Source: Marivirga atlantica (GTDB lineage: Bacteria > Bacteroidota > Bacteroidia > Cytophagales > Cyclobacteriaceae). From it: 64,000 nt of DNA. Location: contig NZ_JAERQG010000003.1 in the NCBI RefSeq assembly GCF_016734805.1, positions 528,513 to 592,512 of the forward strand, read 5' to 3'. This document shows positions 34,296 through 41,924 of this stretch, piece after piece (the stretch's first letter is position 1; the number at the start of each line of letters is the position of its first letter). Made by a program: the position numbers and the translations under genes. Under the pieces are notes generated by a model. It ran no database searches. It saw nothing but the letters and a program-made list of their open reading frames with translations, and was not told the DNA's origin.

Positions 34296-37226
34296 ATGTT
34301 GCTTAAATATTTGGGACTTAACACTGTGAAAATAAATCAATTCTTCATTTTATTTTTGGTGATCGTTTGCTGGCAAGAAGCAGCTAGTCAACATATTTCT
34401 ACAAATGAGTATTCAGCACTCAGGGGAATCCCTCAAATAATTCATTATAATAGAAATGACTTCCATGCAGATCCTCAGTTTTGGTCAGTCTGCGAAGGGC
34501 AAGATGGTGTGCTTTATTTCGGCAATAATGACGGAGCAATTATTTTTGATGGTGAGCAGTGGCAAAAAGTCTCCTTACCCAACAATTCTTCAATACGTTG
34601 CCTAGCAGCTGATAAATCAGGCAACATTTATGCCGGTGGATTTAACGAATTTGGCTTAATTAAAAGAGATTTGACAGGACAGTACTTTTATAGTTCTATT
34701 AAAGACTCCTTAAAGTTCACTGATCCTAAACTGGAAAATCTATGGCAAGTACATATTCTTGACAACCTGATTGTATATAGAAGCTTTAGTAAGCTTATTA
34801 CCATTGCAGGAAAAAAGATTACTAAACTTCCTGCAGGCTCTAACTTTATTCGATCTTTCGTTATAGATGGCCAATACTATGTTCAAGACCAGTTTGAAGG
34901 CATTTATAAGTTGAATAAGGAGAAGTTAAAGCTTGAACTAGTCATATCAAGTGAAAAATTATATGGAGAAGAAATAATTGCTGCTTTTCCAGCCGAAAAA
35001 ACAAAAACCTGGTTAGGAATTGGTATCACTGGTAAGGTTTTAGAAATAAACCTTGAAACCAAAACCTCTACTGTATTGAGGGAATTATTTGACCCTCACC
35101 AGATTAATAGAGTTGAGTGTGCACTAGAAGCGAAGGAAGGAACGTATTATGTCGGCACCATTAGTTCTGGAATAATTACACTCAACAAAAAAGGAGATAT
35201 ATTAAATGATGTAGATACCTACAACGACTTACAGGACCAAAGTGTGCTAAACCTATTTCAAACTAATCAGGGCAATATATGGGCTTTATTAAATAATGGT
35301 TTGGACTGCATTACTGCCAACTCACCTGTTCGTACAATCTTTGAAGGGGCCTCATTGTATGATGTGCATATTAAGAAAAACGAGGTTTATCTAGCAACAA
35401 ATCAAGGAGTATTTTATTCTGAAGATGTATCAAAGGTACCTCCTAAATTTTCTAAAGTGAAAGGATTAGAAGGACAAGGTTGGTCATTACAAGAGTACGA
35501 GGGTGATATTTTAGCAGCACATGATAAAGGACTGTTTGAGATTAAGAAAAATAGAATTACTCAAATTAGTAACATAACTGGGGTATGGAAAGTAATTCCT
35601 ATTCATGAGAAAGAAGGCTACTATTTAGTGGCCACCTATGGTGGCCTTTTTTTACTGAGTAAATCAGCTGATAAATGGATGGTACATAATAAAATTGAGG
35701 GCTTTGATGAATCAACAAGAGATATACTGGAATCAAAATCACCTGGTACTTATTGGGTTTGTCACGGCTACAAAGGAGTCTTTCGCATAAAAATCAATGA
35801 TAATTATACCAAACTGATTTCATTAGAGCATTTTACTACCCAAAATGGCTTCGCTTTTCCTTACAGCATAAATGTTTTTGAATGGAATAATGAAATTGTG
35901 TTCACTTCAAATCAAGGCATCTATCAATATAAGGCTGATGATAACCAGTTTATACCTTATAAACCTCTAAATTCTGTACTGGATTCAACAAAAAATACGC
36001 GCACGCTTTTTCAACATTTAGATAAAAGCTGGTTTGTTCAAGATGATGAAGCCGGATTTTTTTATAATTCGGATCACACAATAGAAAAAGGCTATTTTCT
36101 TCAATTTAAAGGCGCATTTAATAGAGGAATGGAATGCATTATTCCTCTTGATAGTCAAAAAGTATTGCTAGGCACGAAGACTGGGCTTTATTTATTTGAT
36201 TTAACCTATAAGAATTCGCATCAACAGTCAAATACCTTGATTACAAGTGTGAGTTATAAATCAGATCAAACGGATCAATATTTACCTATCTCGCCAGAAT
36301 CACGTATTCAACTTCCGTATAATACAGCTTCATTCAGTATTAAATTTGCAGCACCTGAAATGCAGAATGATGCTGACATTCAATACGCTTACAAGCTAGA
36401 AAACATTGACAAAAAATGGTCTTCATGGCAATTAGATGCTCACAAGGAGTATGCTCATTTAAGACCTGGTAAGTATACCTTTAAAGTTAAAAGCAGAAGT
36501 CTATTAGGTACTGTTGGCAATACAAGCAGCCTTAACTTTGAAATCATGCCACTCTGGTACCAAACCAAATGGATGATGTTGGTTTATGTTATTCTTGGAA
36601 CTAGCTTAATTCTTATCACCATACGCCTGGTAAAGCGGAAAATTAATAAAGAAAATGCAAAGACAAGAGCCGAGGCTGCAAGGGATAAAAAATTACTAGA
36701 GCTAGAGTTAGAACAGCTTAGACTTCAAGCTGAAAAAGATAAGATCAATAAAGACAAAGTGCTGCTGGAAGAGGACGTTCTTTATAAAAGCAAGGAGCTT
36801 GCAAATTACACCATGATGCTGGTGAAGAAAAAAGATATATTTTCGGAAATCAGAGATGATATTTTGGAATTAAGGAGATATGTAAAAAATGAAATCTCAA
36901 AAAAGAAAATCCAGAATATGTACAAAAAGCTAAATCAGCATGCTATTGGAGAGGAATACATGCATGTTTTTGAAACAAATTTTGAGCAAGTACATCATGA
37001 TTTCTTTACCTCTTTAAAAACCCATTATCCAGATTTGTCACAGAGAGAACTCAGGTTATGCGCTTTTATAAAAATGAACCTGACGAATAAGGAAATTTCC
37101 CCTTTACTAAATATCTCCGTAAGAGGTGTTGAAACTGCACGCTATAGATTGAGAAAGAAAATGGACCTAGAGCATGATGCCAACCTTACTGAATACTTAG
37201 AAAGTATTGATTACGAAAAGGCATAA
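34296..37226 (+). CDS. Membrane-anchored propeller sensor fused to LuxR-type DNA-binding domain
   Basis: The 976-residue protein has an export signal (about 13-32), a large two-component-regulator beta-propeller (about 60-640, for example EGQDGVLYFGNNDGAIIFDGEQWQKV), a Y_Y_Y domain (ADIQYAYKLENIDKKWSSWQ ... LRPGKYTFKVKSRS), one transmembrane helix (MMLVYVILGTSLILITI), a charged coiled coil (about 785-840) and a C-terminal LuxR-type helix-turn-helix (LSQRELRLCAFIKMNLTNKEISPLLNISVRGVETARYRLRKKM). No histidine kinase or receiver domain is present, so it should sense periplasmic ligand and bind DNA directly as a one-component transmembrane regulator. It is divergent from the glucan SusC gene, its likely target. 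Confidence 0.92.
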   Translation: MLLKYLGLNTVKINQFFILFLVIVCWQEAASQHISTNEYSALRGIPQIIHYNRNDFHADPQFWSVCEGQDGVLYFGNNDGAIIFDGEQWQKVSLPNNSSIRCLAADKSGNIYAGGFNEFGLIKRDLTGQYFYSSIKDSLKFTDPKLENLWQVHILDNLIVYRSFSKLITIAGKKITKLPAGSNFIRSFVIDGQYYVQDQFEGIYKLNKEKLKLELVISSEKLYGEEIIAAFPAEKTKTWLGIGITGKVLEINLETKTSTVLRELFDPHQINRVECALEAKEGTYYVGTISSGIITLNKKGDILNDVDTYNDLQDQSVLNLFQTNQGNIWALLNNGLDCITANSPVRTIFEGASLYDVHIKKNEVYLATNQGVFYSEDVSKVPPKFSKVKGLEGQGWSLQEYEGDILAAHDKGLFEIKKNRITQISNITGVWKVIPIHEKEGYYLVATYGGLFLLSKSADKWMVHNKIEGFDESTRDILESKSPGTYWVCHGYKGVFRIKINDNYTKLISLEHFTTQNGFAFPYSINVFEWNNEIVFTSNQGIYQYKADDNQFIPYKPLNSVLDSTKNTRTLFQHLDKSWFVQDDEAGFFYNSDHTIEKGYFLQFKGAFNRGMECIIPLDSQKVLLGTKTGLYLFDLTYKNSHQQSNTLITSVSYKSDQTDQYLPISPESRIQLPYNTASFSIKFAAPEMQNDADIQYAYKLENIDKKWSSWQLDAHKEYAHLRPGKYTFKVKSRSLLGTVGNTSSLNFEIMPLWYQTKWMMLVYVILGTSLILITIRLVKRKINKENAKTRAEAARDKKLLELELEQLRLQAEKDKINKDKVLLEEDVLYKSKELANYTMMLVKKKDIFSEIRDDILELRRYVKNEISKKKIQNMYKKLNQHAIGEEYMHVFETNFEQVHHDFFTSLKTHYPDLSQRELRLCAFIKMNLTNKEISPLLNISVRGVETARYRLRKKMDLEHDANLTEYLESIDYEKA

Positions 37227-37303
37227 AATTCTTTGCTCTACTTTACAAAAAAAAGATTTCTCAAAACAAGGTGTGAATCTTGATTTAAAAAAGGTATTTA
37301 GAG

Positions 37304-37345
37304 TTAATCTACATCCGTTATATCGCTGATAGCGTATTTTGGCAT
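37304..37345 (-). pseudogene. Stub of the metallophosphatase gene (first 13 codons)
   Basis: Reading from ATG at 37345 gives MPKYAISDI, identical to the start of the phosphatase at 20043, then TDVD and a stop at 37304. A one-base deletion relative to the intact gene follows the ninth codon and destroys the SDIHG motif. The DNA upstream is also identical, so this is a duplicated and decayed 5' fragment and not an independent small gene. Confidence 0.85.
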
Positions 37346-37440
37346 ATTTTTAAACTTTGGTATTTGCTTTATAAATAGATATCTCTAACTGATGTTCAAT
37401 TAATATCCTTCACGCACCTGAAACCGGTATGATTCAAGCC
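37312..37440. repeat. Direct repeat, copy 2: phosphatase/formylglycine-enzyme junction
   Basis: This 129-bp segment is the partner of 20009-20129 in the same orientation. It contains the phosphatase stub and its upstream DNA, and it runs into the last 15 codons of the intact formylglycine-enzyme gene. Compared with copy 1 it lacks one base near 37317 and has nine extra bases within the formylglycine-enzyme tail. The 59 identical bases are 37319-37377. Confidence 0.9.
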
Positions 37441-38457
37441 AGAATCCTTACTTGAGCTCATTCTACGAGATACTCTATAGCCACTACAGTAACTATCATT
37501 ACAAAGAAAAGAACCTCCACGGATTACATGTTTTGGAATAGTTGGCTCTTGTGGGTCATGGTATTTATTGGCTCCTTCGGGGTTTGTTACTTCACCTTGC
37601 ATTGCATATTGGGCATAAGTTTCAGCATTATATTTATCCTGCACCCATTCCCAAACATTCCCTGCCATATCGTATAGTCCATAGCCATTTGGTGCAAAGG
37701 ATTTTACAGGTGCCGTTCCAAAATAACCATCCTCCTCTTTGTTTTCATATGGGAAAAAGCCTTGCCAGAAGTTTGCCTTGTCAGAAGCTTTCTCTGCCGA
37801 TTCATTGCCCCAGGGATATTTAGCACCTGCCTTACCTCCCTGAGCAGCCCATTCCCACTCTGCTTCAGTTGGTAAACGTTTACCGGCCCACTTAGCATAA
37901 GCTTGAGCATCTTCCCATGAGATATGCACTACCGGATGATCCATTTTGTCTTTAATGTTACTATCTGGCCCAAGTGGATGTTGCCAATTTGCACCAATAG
38001 TCCATTTCCACCATTGGCTATAATCCTGCATATCTACTGGTCCTTCAGTTGGGGTAAACACTAAGGCACCAGCTTTTAATACAGAATCCGCTGGTTTTGG
38101 TGTTCCAGGAGGTAATTGCTTTTTCATTTCATCCCAATTGATATCTCGTTCAGCTATTGTTTTATATCCGTTAGCCTCAACAAATTCAGCAAACTCAGCA
38201 TTGGTTACTTCAGTAGCATCCATGTAAAAGGCAGAAATACTCACTTCATGCTTAGGAAACTCATCCCTATAAGCTTGTTCACTTCTTCCACCCATGGTAA
38301 ATTTTCCAGATGGAATTAAAACCATGTCTTTTAAACTTTTCGCATTAGAGTTTCCTTTCTCGCTCCCGTCATTATGCGGTTGACAAGCCTGAATTGCTAA
38401 ATAAAATAATATCAACAGTATTAAATGATATAGCGGGTTTAAGTTTCTTCTTAACAT
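37396..38457 (-). CDS. Formylglycine-generating enzyme family lipoprotein
   Basis: The 353-residue protein has a lipobox ending in Cys25 (LAIQAC) and a complete FGE/SUMF1 domain: DMVLIPSGKFTMGG, FYMDATEVTNAEFAEFV, HPVVHISWEDAQAYAKWAGKRLPTEAEWEWAAQGG, NGYGLYDMAGNVWEWVQD and HVIRGGSFLCNDSYCSGYR. Cys319 and Cys324 match the two redox-active copper-binding cysteines of true formylglycine-generating enzymes, so it may convert a sulfatase active-site Cys to formylglycine rather than being a mere structural homologue. The envelope location is unusual for sulfatase activation before export. No sulfatase gene is in the window. Its last 15 codons lie inside direct repeat copy 2. Confidence 0.88.
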   Translation of the reverse strand: MLRRNLNPLYHLILLILFYLAIQACQPHNDGSEKGNSNAKSLKDMVLIPSGKFTMGGRSEQAYRDEFPKHEVSISAFYMDATEVTNAEFAEFVEANGYKTIAERDINWDEMKKQLPPGTPKPADSVLKAGALVFTPTEGPVDMQDYSQWWKWTIGANWQHPLGPDSNIKDKMDHPVVHISWEDAQAYAKWAGKRLPTEAEWEWAAQGGKAGAKYPWGNESAEKASDKANFWQGFFPYENKEEDGYFGTAPVKSFAPNGYGLYDMAGNVWEWVQDKYNAETYAQYAMQGEVTNPEGANKYHDPQEPTIPKHVIRGGSFLCNDSYCSGYRVSRRMSSSKDSGLNHTGFRCVKDIN

Positions 38458-38554
38458 TGGAGCCTTTATTAATCAGGATTTAAGTTCCTAATTCTTATTT
38501 AAGCGTCAAAGTGAAACTTTCAGAAGAATTTATAACTCATTCACAAAACTTATC

Positions 38555-38585
38555 TATCTTTGCAATAGTTAGTACACTAACTATT
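38555..38585 (+). promoter_or_regulatory. MarR-gene promoter with overlapping operator
   Basis: TATCTTTG (38555-38562) is a perfect -7 box. Immediately downstream, AATAGTTAGT (38564-38573) and ACTAACTATT (38576-38585) form a perfect 10-bp inverted repeat with a 2-base spacer, covering the expected start point and ending four bases before the MarR ATG. This is the classic position for autorepression by a dimeric MarR protein. Confidence 0.8.
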
Positions 38586-38589
38586 ATCA

Positions 38590-39027
38590 ATGCAAGAAGC
38601 AAAACTATACAGCAGGTACTCCTTTCTACTCGACAGAACAGCTCGAAGGGTAAAACAATATGCCAAGCAGCGGTTTAGAGAACTAGGTTGGGCCATCACG
38701 GTTGACCAATGGGCCATTTTAAAGCAATTGGCAGATCATGGTCCTCAGAACCAGCGTGAACTAGGTGATAAAACTTTTAAGGATAACCCCACCATTACCC
38801 GAATATTAGACTTATTGAATGACAAAGACTATGTGGAAAGAAAGCCACATCCTGATGATAGGAGAAGCTTTTTGATTTCCTTAACTAAAAACGGGGAGCA
38901 GCTTGTAAATGAATGTTTACCTGAAGTACAAAAAATTAGAATGAAGGCTTGGGAAAATCTTTCTCAAAAAGACTTCAAAGAGTTTAAAAGAATACTCGAT
39001 AGTATTTATGACAACCTAAGTATTTAA
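38590..39027 (+). CDS. MarR family transcriptional regulator
   Basis: The 145-residue protein has the MarR winged helix: helical dimerisation ends, WAILKQLADHGPQNQRELGDKTFKDNPTITRILDLLNDKDYVERKPHPDDRRSFLISLTKNGEQL, with the wing arginines in DDRR. No cysteine sensor is present, so it is likely ligand-responsive and not thiol-based. The operator overlaps its own promoter, and a similar imperfect site lies before the ferredoxin reductase gene 95 bases downstream, so the three genes are probably one regulon. The effector is unknown. Confidence 0.92.
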   Translation: MQEAKLYSRYSFLLDRTARRVKQYAKQRFRELGWAITVDQWAILKQLADHGPQNQRELGDKTFKDNPTITRILDLLNDKDYVERKPHPDDRRSFLISLTKNGEQLVNECLPEVQKIRMKAWENLSQKDFKEFKRILDSIYDNLSI

Positions 39028-39047
39028 TTGAAATTCATATTTAAAAA

Positions 39048-39067
39048 TTAGTTAGTAAAACAACTAT
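39048..39067. promoter_or_regulatory. Second MarR-type site before the ferredoxin reductase gene
   Basis: TTAGTTAGT (39048-39056) and ACAACTAT (39060-39067) reproduce the half-sites of the perfect operator at 38564-38585 with one mismatch in the right arm and a 3-base spacer. The element lies 55 bases before ATG 39122. Nearby GAACTTTG (39077-39084) only partly matches a -7 box. Confidence 0.5.
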
Positions 39068-39121
39068 AATTATACGAACTTTGTAGCCCTAAAGGCGTTG
39101 TAAAAGAACAACTTTAAAAGC

Positions 39122-40123
39122 ATGATACAAACAGATATTTGCATAATTGGAGCCGGACCTGTTGGTTTATTCTCAGTTTTTGAAGCCGGTTTATTAAAAT
39201 TAAGATGCCACCTGGTAGATGCACTACCACAGGTTGGCGGTCAGTTATCAGAGATTTATCCCAAAAAACCTATTTACGATATTCCAGGATTTCCTGAAGT
39301 AAAAGCACAGGAGTTGGTGGATAATCTGATGGAGCAAATCAAACCCTTCAACCCAACTTTCACACTTGGAGAAAGATTGGACACTGTTGAAAAAACTGCT
39401 GAAGGTTTTCATCTGACTACCAGTGATGGTACCAATATTGACTGTAAAGTTGTGGTCATAGCAGGCGGACTCGGTTGCTTTGAGCCACGTAAACCGCCTT
39501 TGCAGGATATAGCCAACTTTGAAGGTAAAGGGGTGAGCTATATGGTGAAAGATCCTGAATTATTCAGAGATAAAAACGTAGTACTTGCCGGTGGTGGTGA
39601 CTCTGCACTAGACTGGACGATTGAGCTTTCCAAGATTACTAAAAACCTAACTTTAGTTCACAGAAATGAGACTTTTCGCGGAGCACCTGATTCTGCCGAA
39701 AAAGTATTTGAACTCGCCAAGGAAGGTAAAATCAATCTCTTATTAAAGAGTAACCTTGCAGGCTTATCAGGTAACGGCAAGCTTAACGCTGTAAAGATCA
39801 CAGGCGCTGATAAATCAGAACTTGAGCTTGATACAGACTATTTAATTCCACTTTTCGGATTAAGTCCTAAATTAGGGCCTATCGCAGATTGGGGGTTAAG
39901 CATTAACAAAAATGCAATTGAAGTTAACACTACTGATTACAGTACCAATGTTCCCGGCATTTATGCCATTGGCGATATTAACACCTACCCAGGTAAGTTG
40001 AAATTAATCCTTTGTGGATTCCATGAAGGAGCCTTAATGGCACAAAGTGCTTTCAAGCATATTTATCCTGATAAGCACCTAAGCTTTAAGTATACTACTG
40101 TAAACGGAATTGAATCTTTCTAA
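39122..40123 (+). CDS. Ferredoxin-NADP+ reductase, thioredoxin-reductase-like type
   Basis: The 333-residue flavoprotein has an N-terminal FAD-binding motif (GAGPVG, residues 10-15), QVGGQLSEIYPKKPIYDIPGFPEV, a second nucleotide-binding motif (VVLAGGGDSALDWTIEL) for NADPH and the C-terminal FAD contact GIYAIGDINTYPGKLKLILCGFHEGALMA. The redox CxxC of thioredoxin reductase is absent, which marks it as the YumC-type ferredoxin/flavodoxin-NADP+ reductase. It lies 3 bases before a 2Fe-2S ferredoxin gene, its natural partner, and downstream of a MarR gene with related operator sites. Confidence 0.93.
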   Translation: MIQTDICIIGAGPVGLFSVFEAGLLKLRCHLVDALPQVGGQLSEIYPKKPIYDIPGFPEVKAQELVDNLMEQIKPFNPTFTLGERLDTVEKTAEGFHLTTSDGTNIDCKVVVIAGGLGCFEPRKPPLQDIANFEGKGVSYMVKDPELFRDKNVVLAGGGDSALDWTIELSKITKNLTLVHRNETFRGAPDSAEKVFELAKEGKINLLLKSNLAGLSGNGKLNAVKITGADKSELELDTDYLIPLFGLSPKLGPIADWGLSINKNAIEVNTTDYSTNVPGIYAIGDINTYPGKLKLILCGFHEGALMAQSAFKHIYPDKHLSFKYTTVNGIESF

Positions 40124-40126
40124 AAT

Positions 40127-40447
40127 ATGATCAGAATAGCTGTAAGAGATTACAACGATGAGGTAAAGGAGATTGAAGCTCCAACTGATATGAATCTAAG
40201 CCTCATGGAATTGCTGAAGGCCAACGAATATCCGGTATTAGCTACTTGCGGTGGAATGGCTTTATGTGCCAGCTGTCATGTAAAAGTTGAGGCAGGTTTA
40301 AATCACCTGAAGGAAGCAGAAGATTTAGAGATGGACATGTTAGACACACTTCCTAATGCAGAACATAATAGCAGGTTGGCTTGTCAGCTCAGACTAACTG
40401 ATGCTATGGATGGCATGCAAGTAAGACTTGCCGCGGATGAGGACTAA
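40127..40447 (+). CDS. 2Fe-2S ferredoxin, adrenodoxin type
   Basis: The 106-residue protein carries four cluster cysteines, Cys41, Cys47, Cys50 and Cys86, in the spacing C-x5-C-x2-C-x35-C (TCGGMALCASCHV ... LACQL). This is the vertebrate-type/adrenodoxin pattern, not the plant-type one. It starts 3 bases after the reductase gene, so the pair makes an NADPH-to-ferredoxin electron chain. No oxygenase or P450 that would use the electrons is adjacent; the acceptor is unknown. Confidence 0.94.
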   Translation: MIRIAVRDYNDEVKEIEAPTDMNLSLMELLKANEYPVLATCGGMALCASCHVKVEAGLNHLKEAEDLEMDMLDTLPNAEHNSRLACQLRLTDAMDGMQVRLAADED

Positions 40448-40472
40448 TAATTACATTAATTCTATATTCATT

Positions 40473-40502
40473 GAAGCACTGTATTTTATACAGTGCTTTT
40501 TT
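40473..40502 (+). terminator. Terminator of the ferredoxin operon
   Basis: AAGCACTGTAT (40473-40483) pairs perfectly with ATACAGTGCTT (40487-40497) around TTT, and the right side runs into seven T residues (40496-40502). The last codons of the convergent DUF4199 gene, including its stop at 40486-40488, lie inside the hairpin. Confidence 0.9.
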
Positions 40503-40977
40503 CTTTCCTCCTCACAAAAGCAGCAACTATAGCCGCAGTAAATACACCAACAACCAGCCCAAAAACACTACTCTGTATAATATAGGCTGTTAAATTAAAA
40601 TAACTTTCAGCTTCTTCCTGTGTAGCATTTCCGCTCTCTACAGCATAATTTATGGCATTTGTAAAATAATCGGGCGTGATTACCGCATGTGTAATCCATT
40701 GAGAAAGTGGAGCCAGAACCGCAATTATTATGCTTATTATAACACCACTTACAAATCCCTGCTTCCAGGTCATAATACCATTATAGTAATTGTTACGCTT
40801 ATCTATCAAGGCGAATACATAAACCAGAATAGCTACTATAGAGAAGAAATTAGTGTAGGTAGCATGCTGAGCGATCAACTCATCGTGCCAACCCATGGCT
40901 TTTTCGAAAACCATCCATAACAAGGCAAGCACTGTAAATATAAATGCCCATTTAAGTTCTATCCGATATTTTTTCAT
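40486..40977 (-). CDS. DUF4199 domain-containing membrane protein
   Basis: The 163-residue protein has four hydrophobic helices: about 10-30, 42-58, 75-95 and 128-152. Between the third and fourth is the acidic segment AINYAVESGNATQEEAESYF. The layout and the GIMTWKQGFVSGVIISIIIAVLAP stretch match DUF4199, a Bacteroidota inner-membrane family of unknown function. It lies 8 bases downstream of the EamA gene on the same strand, so they are co-transcribed. Its C-terminal codons double as part of the opposing terminator hairpin. Confidence 0.82.
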   Translation of the reverse strand: MKKYRIELKWAFIFTVLALLWMVFEKAMGWHDELIAQHATYTNFFSIVAILVYVFALIDKRNNYYNGIMTWKQGFVSGVIISIIIAVLAPLSQWITHAVITPDYFTNAINYAVESGNATQEEAESYFNLTAYIIQSSVFGLVVGVFTAAIVAAFVRRKEKSTV

Positions 40978-40985
40978 GGCAATGT

Positions 40986-41867
40986 TTATTTAGTTCTTTT
41001 ACTAACTAAATATACACCAAAAAATATAATGGATGCATAAAGCATCTTTTGCCATTTGAATCCTTCCAGACCTAATGCTACTGTAATAAGTGTGGCAAAT
41101 ACAGGTTGCAAATAGATGTAATAGCCTACAATAGTAGAGGTTACATGTTTCAACGCAGCAGCATTTAATAGATAAGCCAGAAAAGTTGTTCCGATGATTA
41201 CATAGGCTACGCTGCCCCAAATACCTGCATCAAGTTGCGATAAATCAGACTCCATTAAAGGCACTAAACCAAATGGCATGATCATAAAAGTACCAAAAAG
41301 AAAGGTCCATTTAATAACAGTTATTGGCTCATATTTATGCATCAAAGGTTTTACCAACACTAAATAAATAGCATAAAAAGTGGCGTTTAGAAAGATGAAA
41401 ATATCTCCTTTGAATGAGTCATTATCAAAACTGATTTCTTTATTTGACACCAACAAAATAGCTCCTATCAAACCCAGCAAAATACCAATCACCTTCCGCC
41501 TTGTAATTCTTTCCTTTAACCACCAGGCTGATATTAAAAGTACAATGATCGGGTTCATCGTCATGATGATGCTGGCATTTACAGGATTACCTAAGTTCAA
41601 TCCATTAAAAAATATAAGCTGATTAGCCATTACGCCAAAAACCGCACACTTGGCAAAGTGCAGATAATCTTTCTTGTCTTTAACTTTTTCTTTAGAAGTA
41701 AGGAGATGATAAATCCAGAAGAGCACTGTCGCCACAGAAACACGAAGCATAATAAAAGCATTGGGCAACAAATAATCAGGCATCACCCCTTTAGCGATGA
41801 TATAATTTGCGCCATAAATAAGCCCCACAAAACCTAATGCGAGATGTACCTGCCAGTTTTTTTGCAT
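40986..41867 (-). CDS. EamA/DMT family transporter
   Basis: The protein of about 293 residues has ten hydrophobic helices in two EamA halves (for example VHLALGFVGLIYGANYIIAKG and FLNATFYAIYLVLVKPLMHKYEP), typical of drug/metabolite exporters; the substrate is unknown. The start at 41867 is chosen over an upstream ATG at 41894 because a perfect -7 box (TACTTTTG, 41879-41872) lies between them, so a transcript would begin at about 41868. It is divergent from rarA with a 57-base gap and co-directional with the DUF4199 gene. Confidence 0.9.
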   Translation of the reverse strand: MQKNWQVHLALGFVGLIYGANYIIAKGVMPDYLLPNAFIMLRVSVATVLFWIYHLLTSKEKVKDKKDYLHFAKCAVFGVMANQLIFFNGLNLGNPVNASIIMTMNPIIVLLISAWWLKERITRRKVIGILLGLIGAILLVSNKEISFDNDSFKGDIFIFLNATFYAIYLVLVKPLMHKYEPITVIKWTFLFGTFMIMPFGLVPLMESDLSQLDAGIWGSVAYVIIGTTFLAYLLNAAALKHVTSTIVGYYIYLQPVFATLITVALGLEGFKWQKMLYASIIFFGVYLVSKRTK

Positions 41868-41871
41868 CTGG

Positions 41872-41879
41872 CAAAAGTA
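41872..41879 (-). promoter_or_regulatory. -7 box directly before the EamA start
   Basis: CAAAAGTA on the plus strand reads TACTTTTG on the minus strand, matching TAnnTTTG. Its G lies five bases before ATG 41867, so the expected start point is at or within a base of the ATG, implying a leaderless or nearly leaderless mRNA. Confidence 0.6.
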
Positions 41880-41924
41880 GTAGATTATCCCCATATTGCA
41901 CGCGCTAAAAATAAGTTATCAGTC

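Noticed and set aside
20130..37311. Search for an integrase, transposase or terminal inverted repeats in the PUL island
   Set aside because: No such gene or repeat was found inside the island, so it is not called a classical integrative element.
41844..41924. 27-codon upstream extension of rarA
   Set aside because: It overlaps the EamA gene start and its -7 box, and RarA proteins normally begin at [18 protein letters not shown] sequence.
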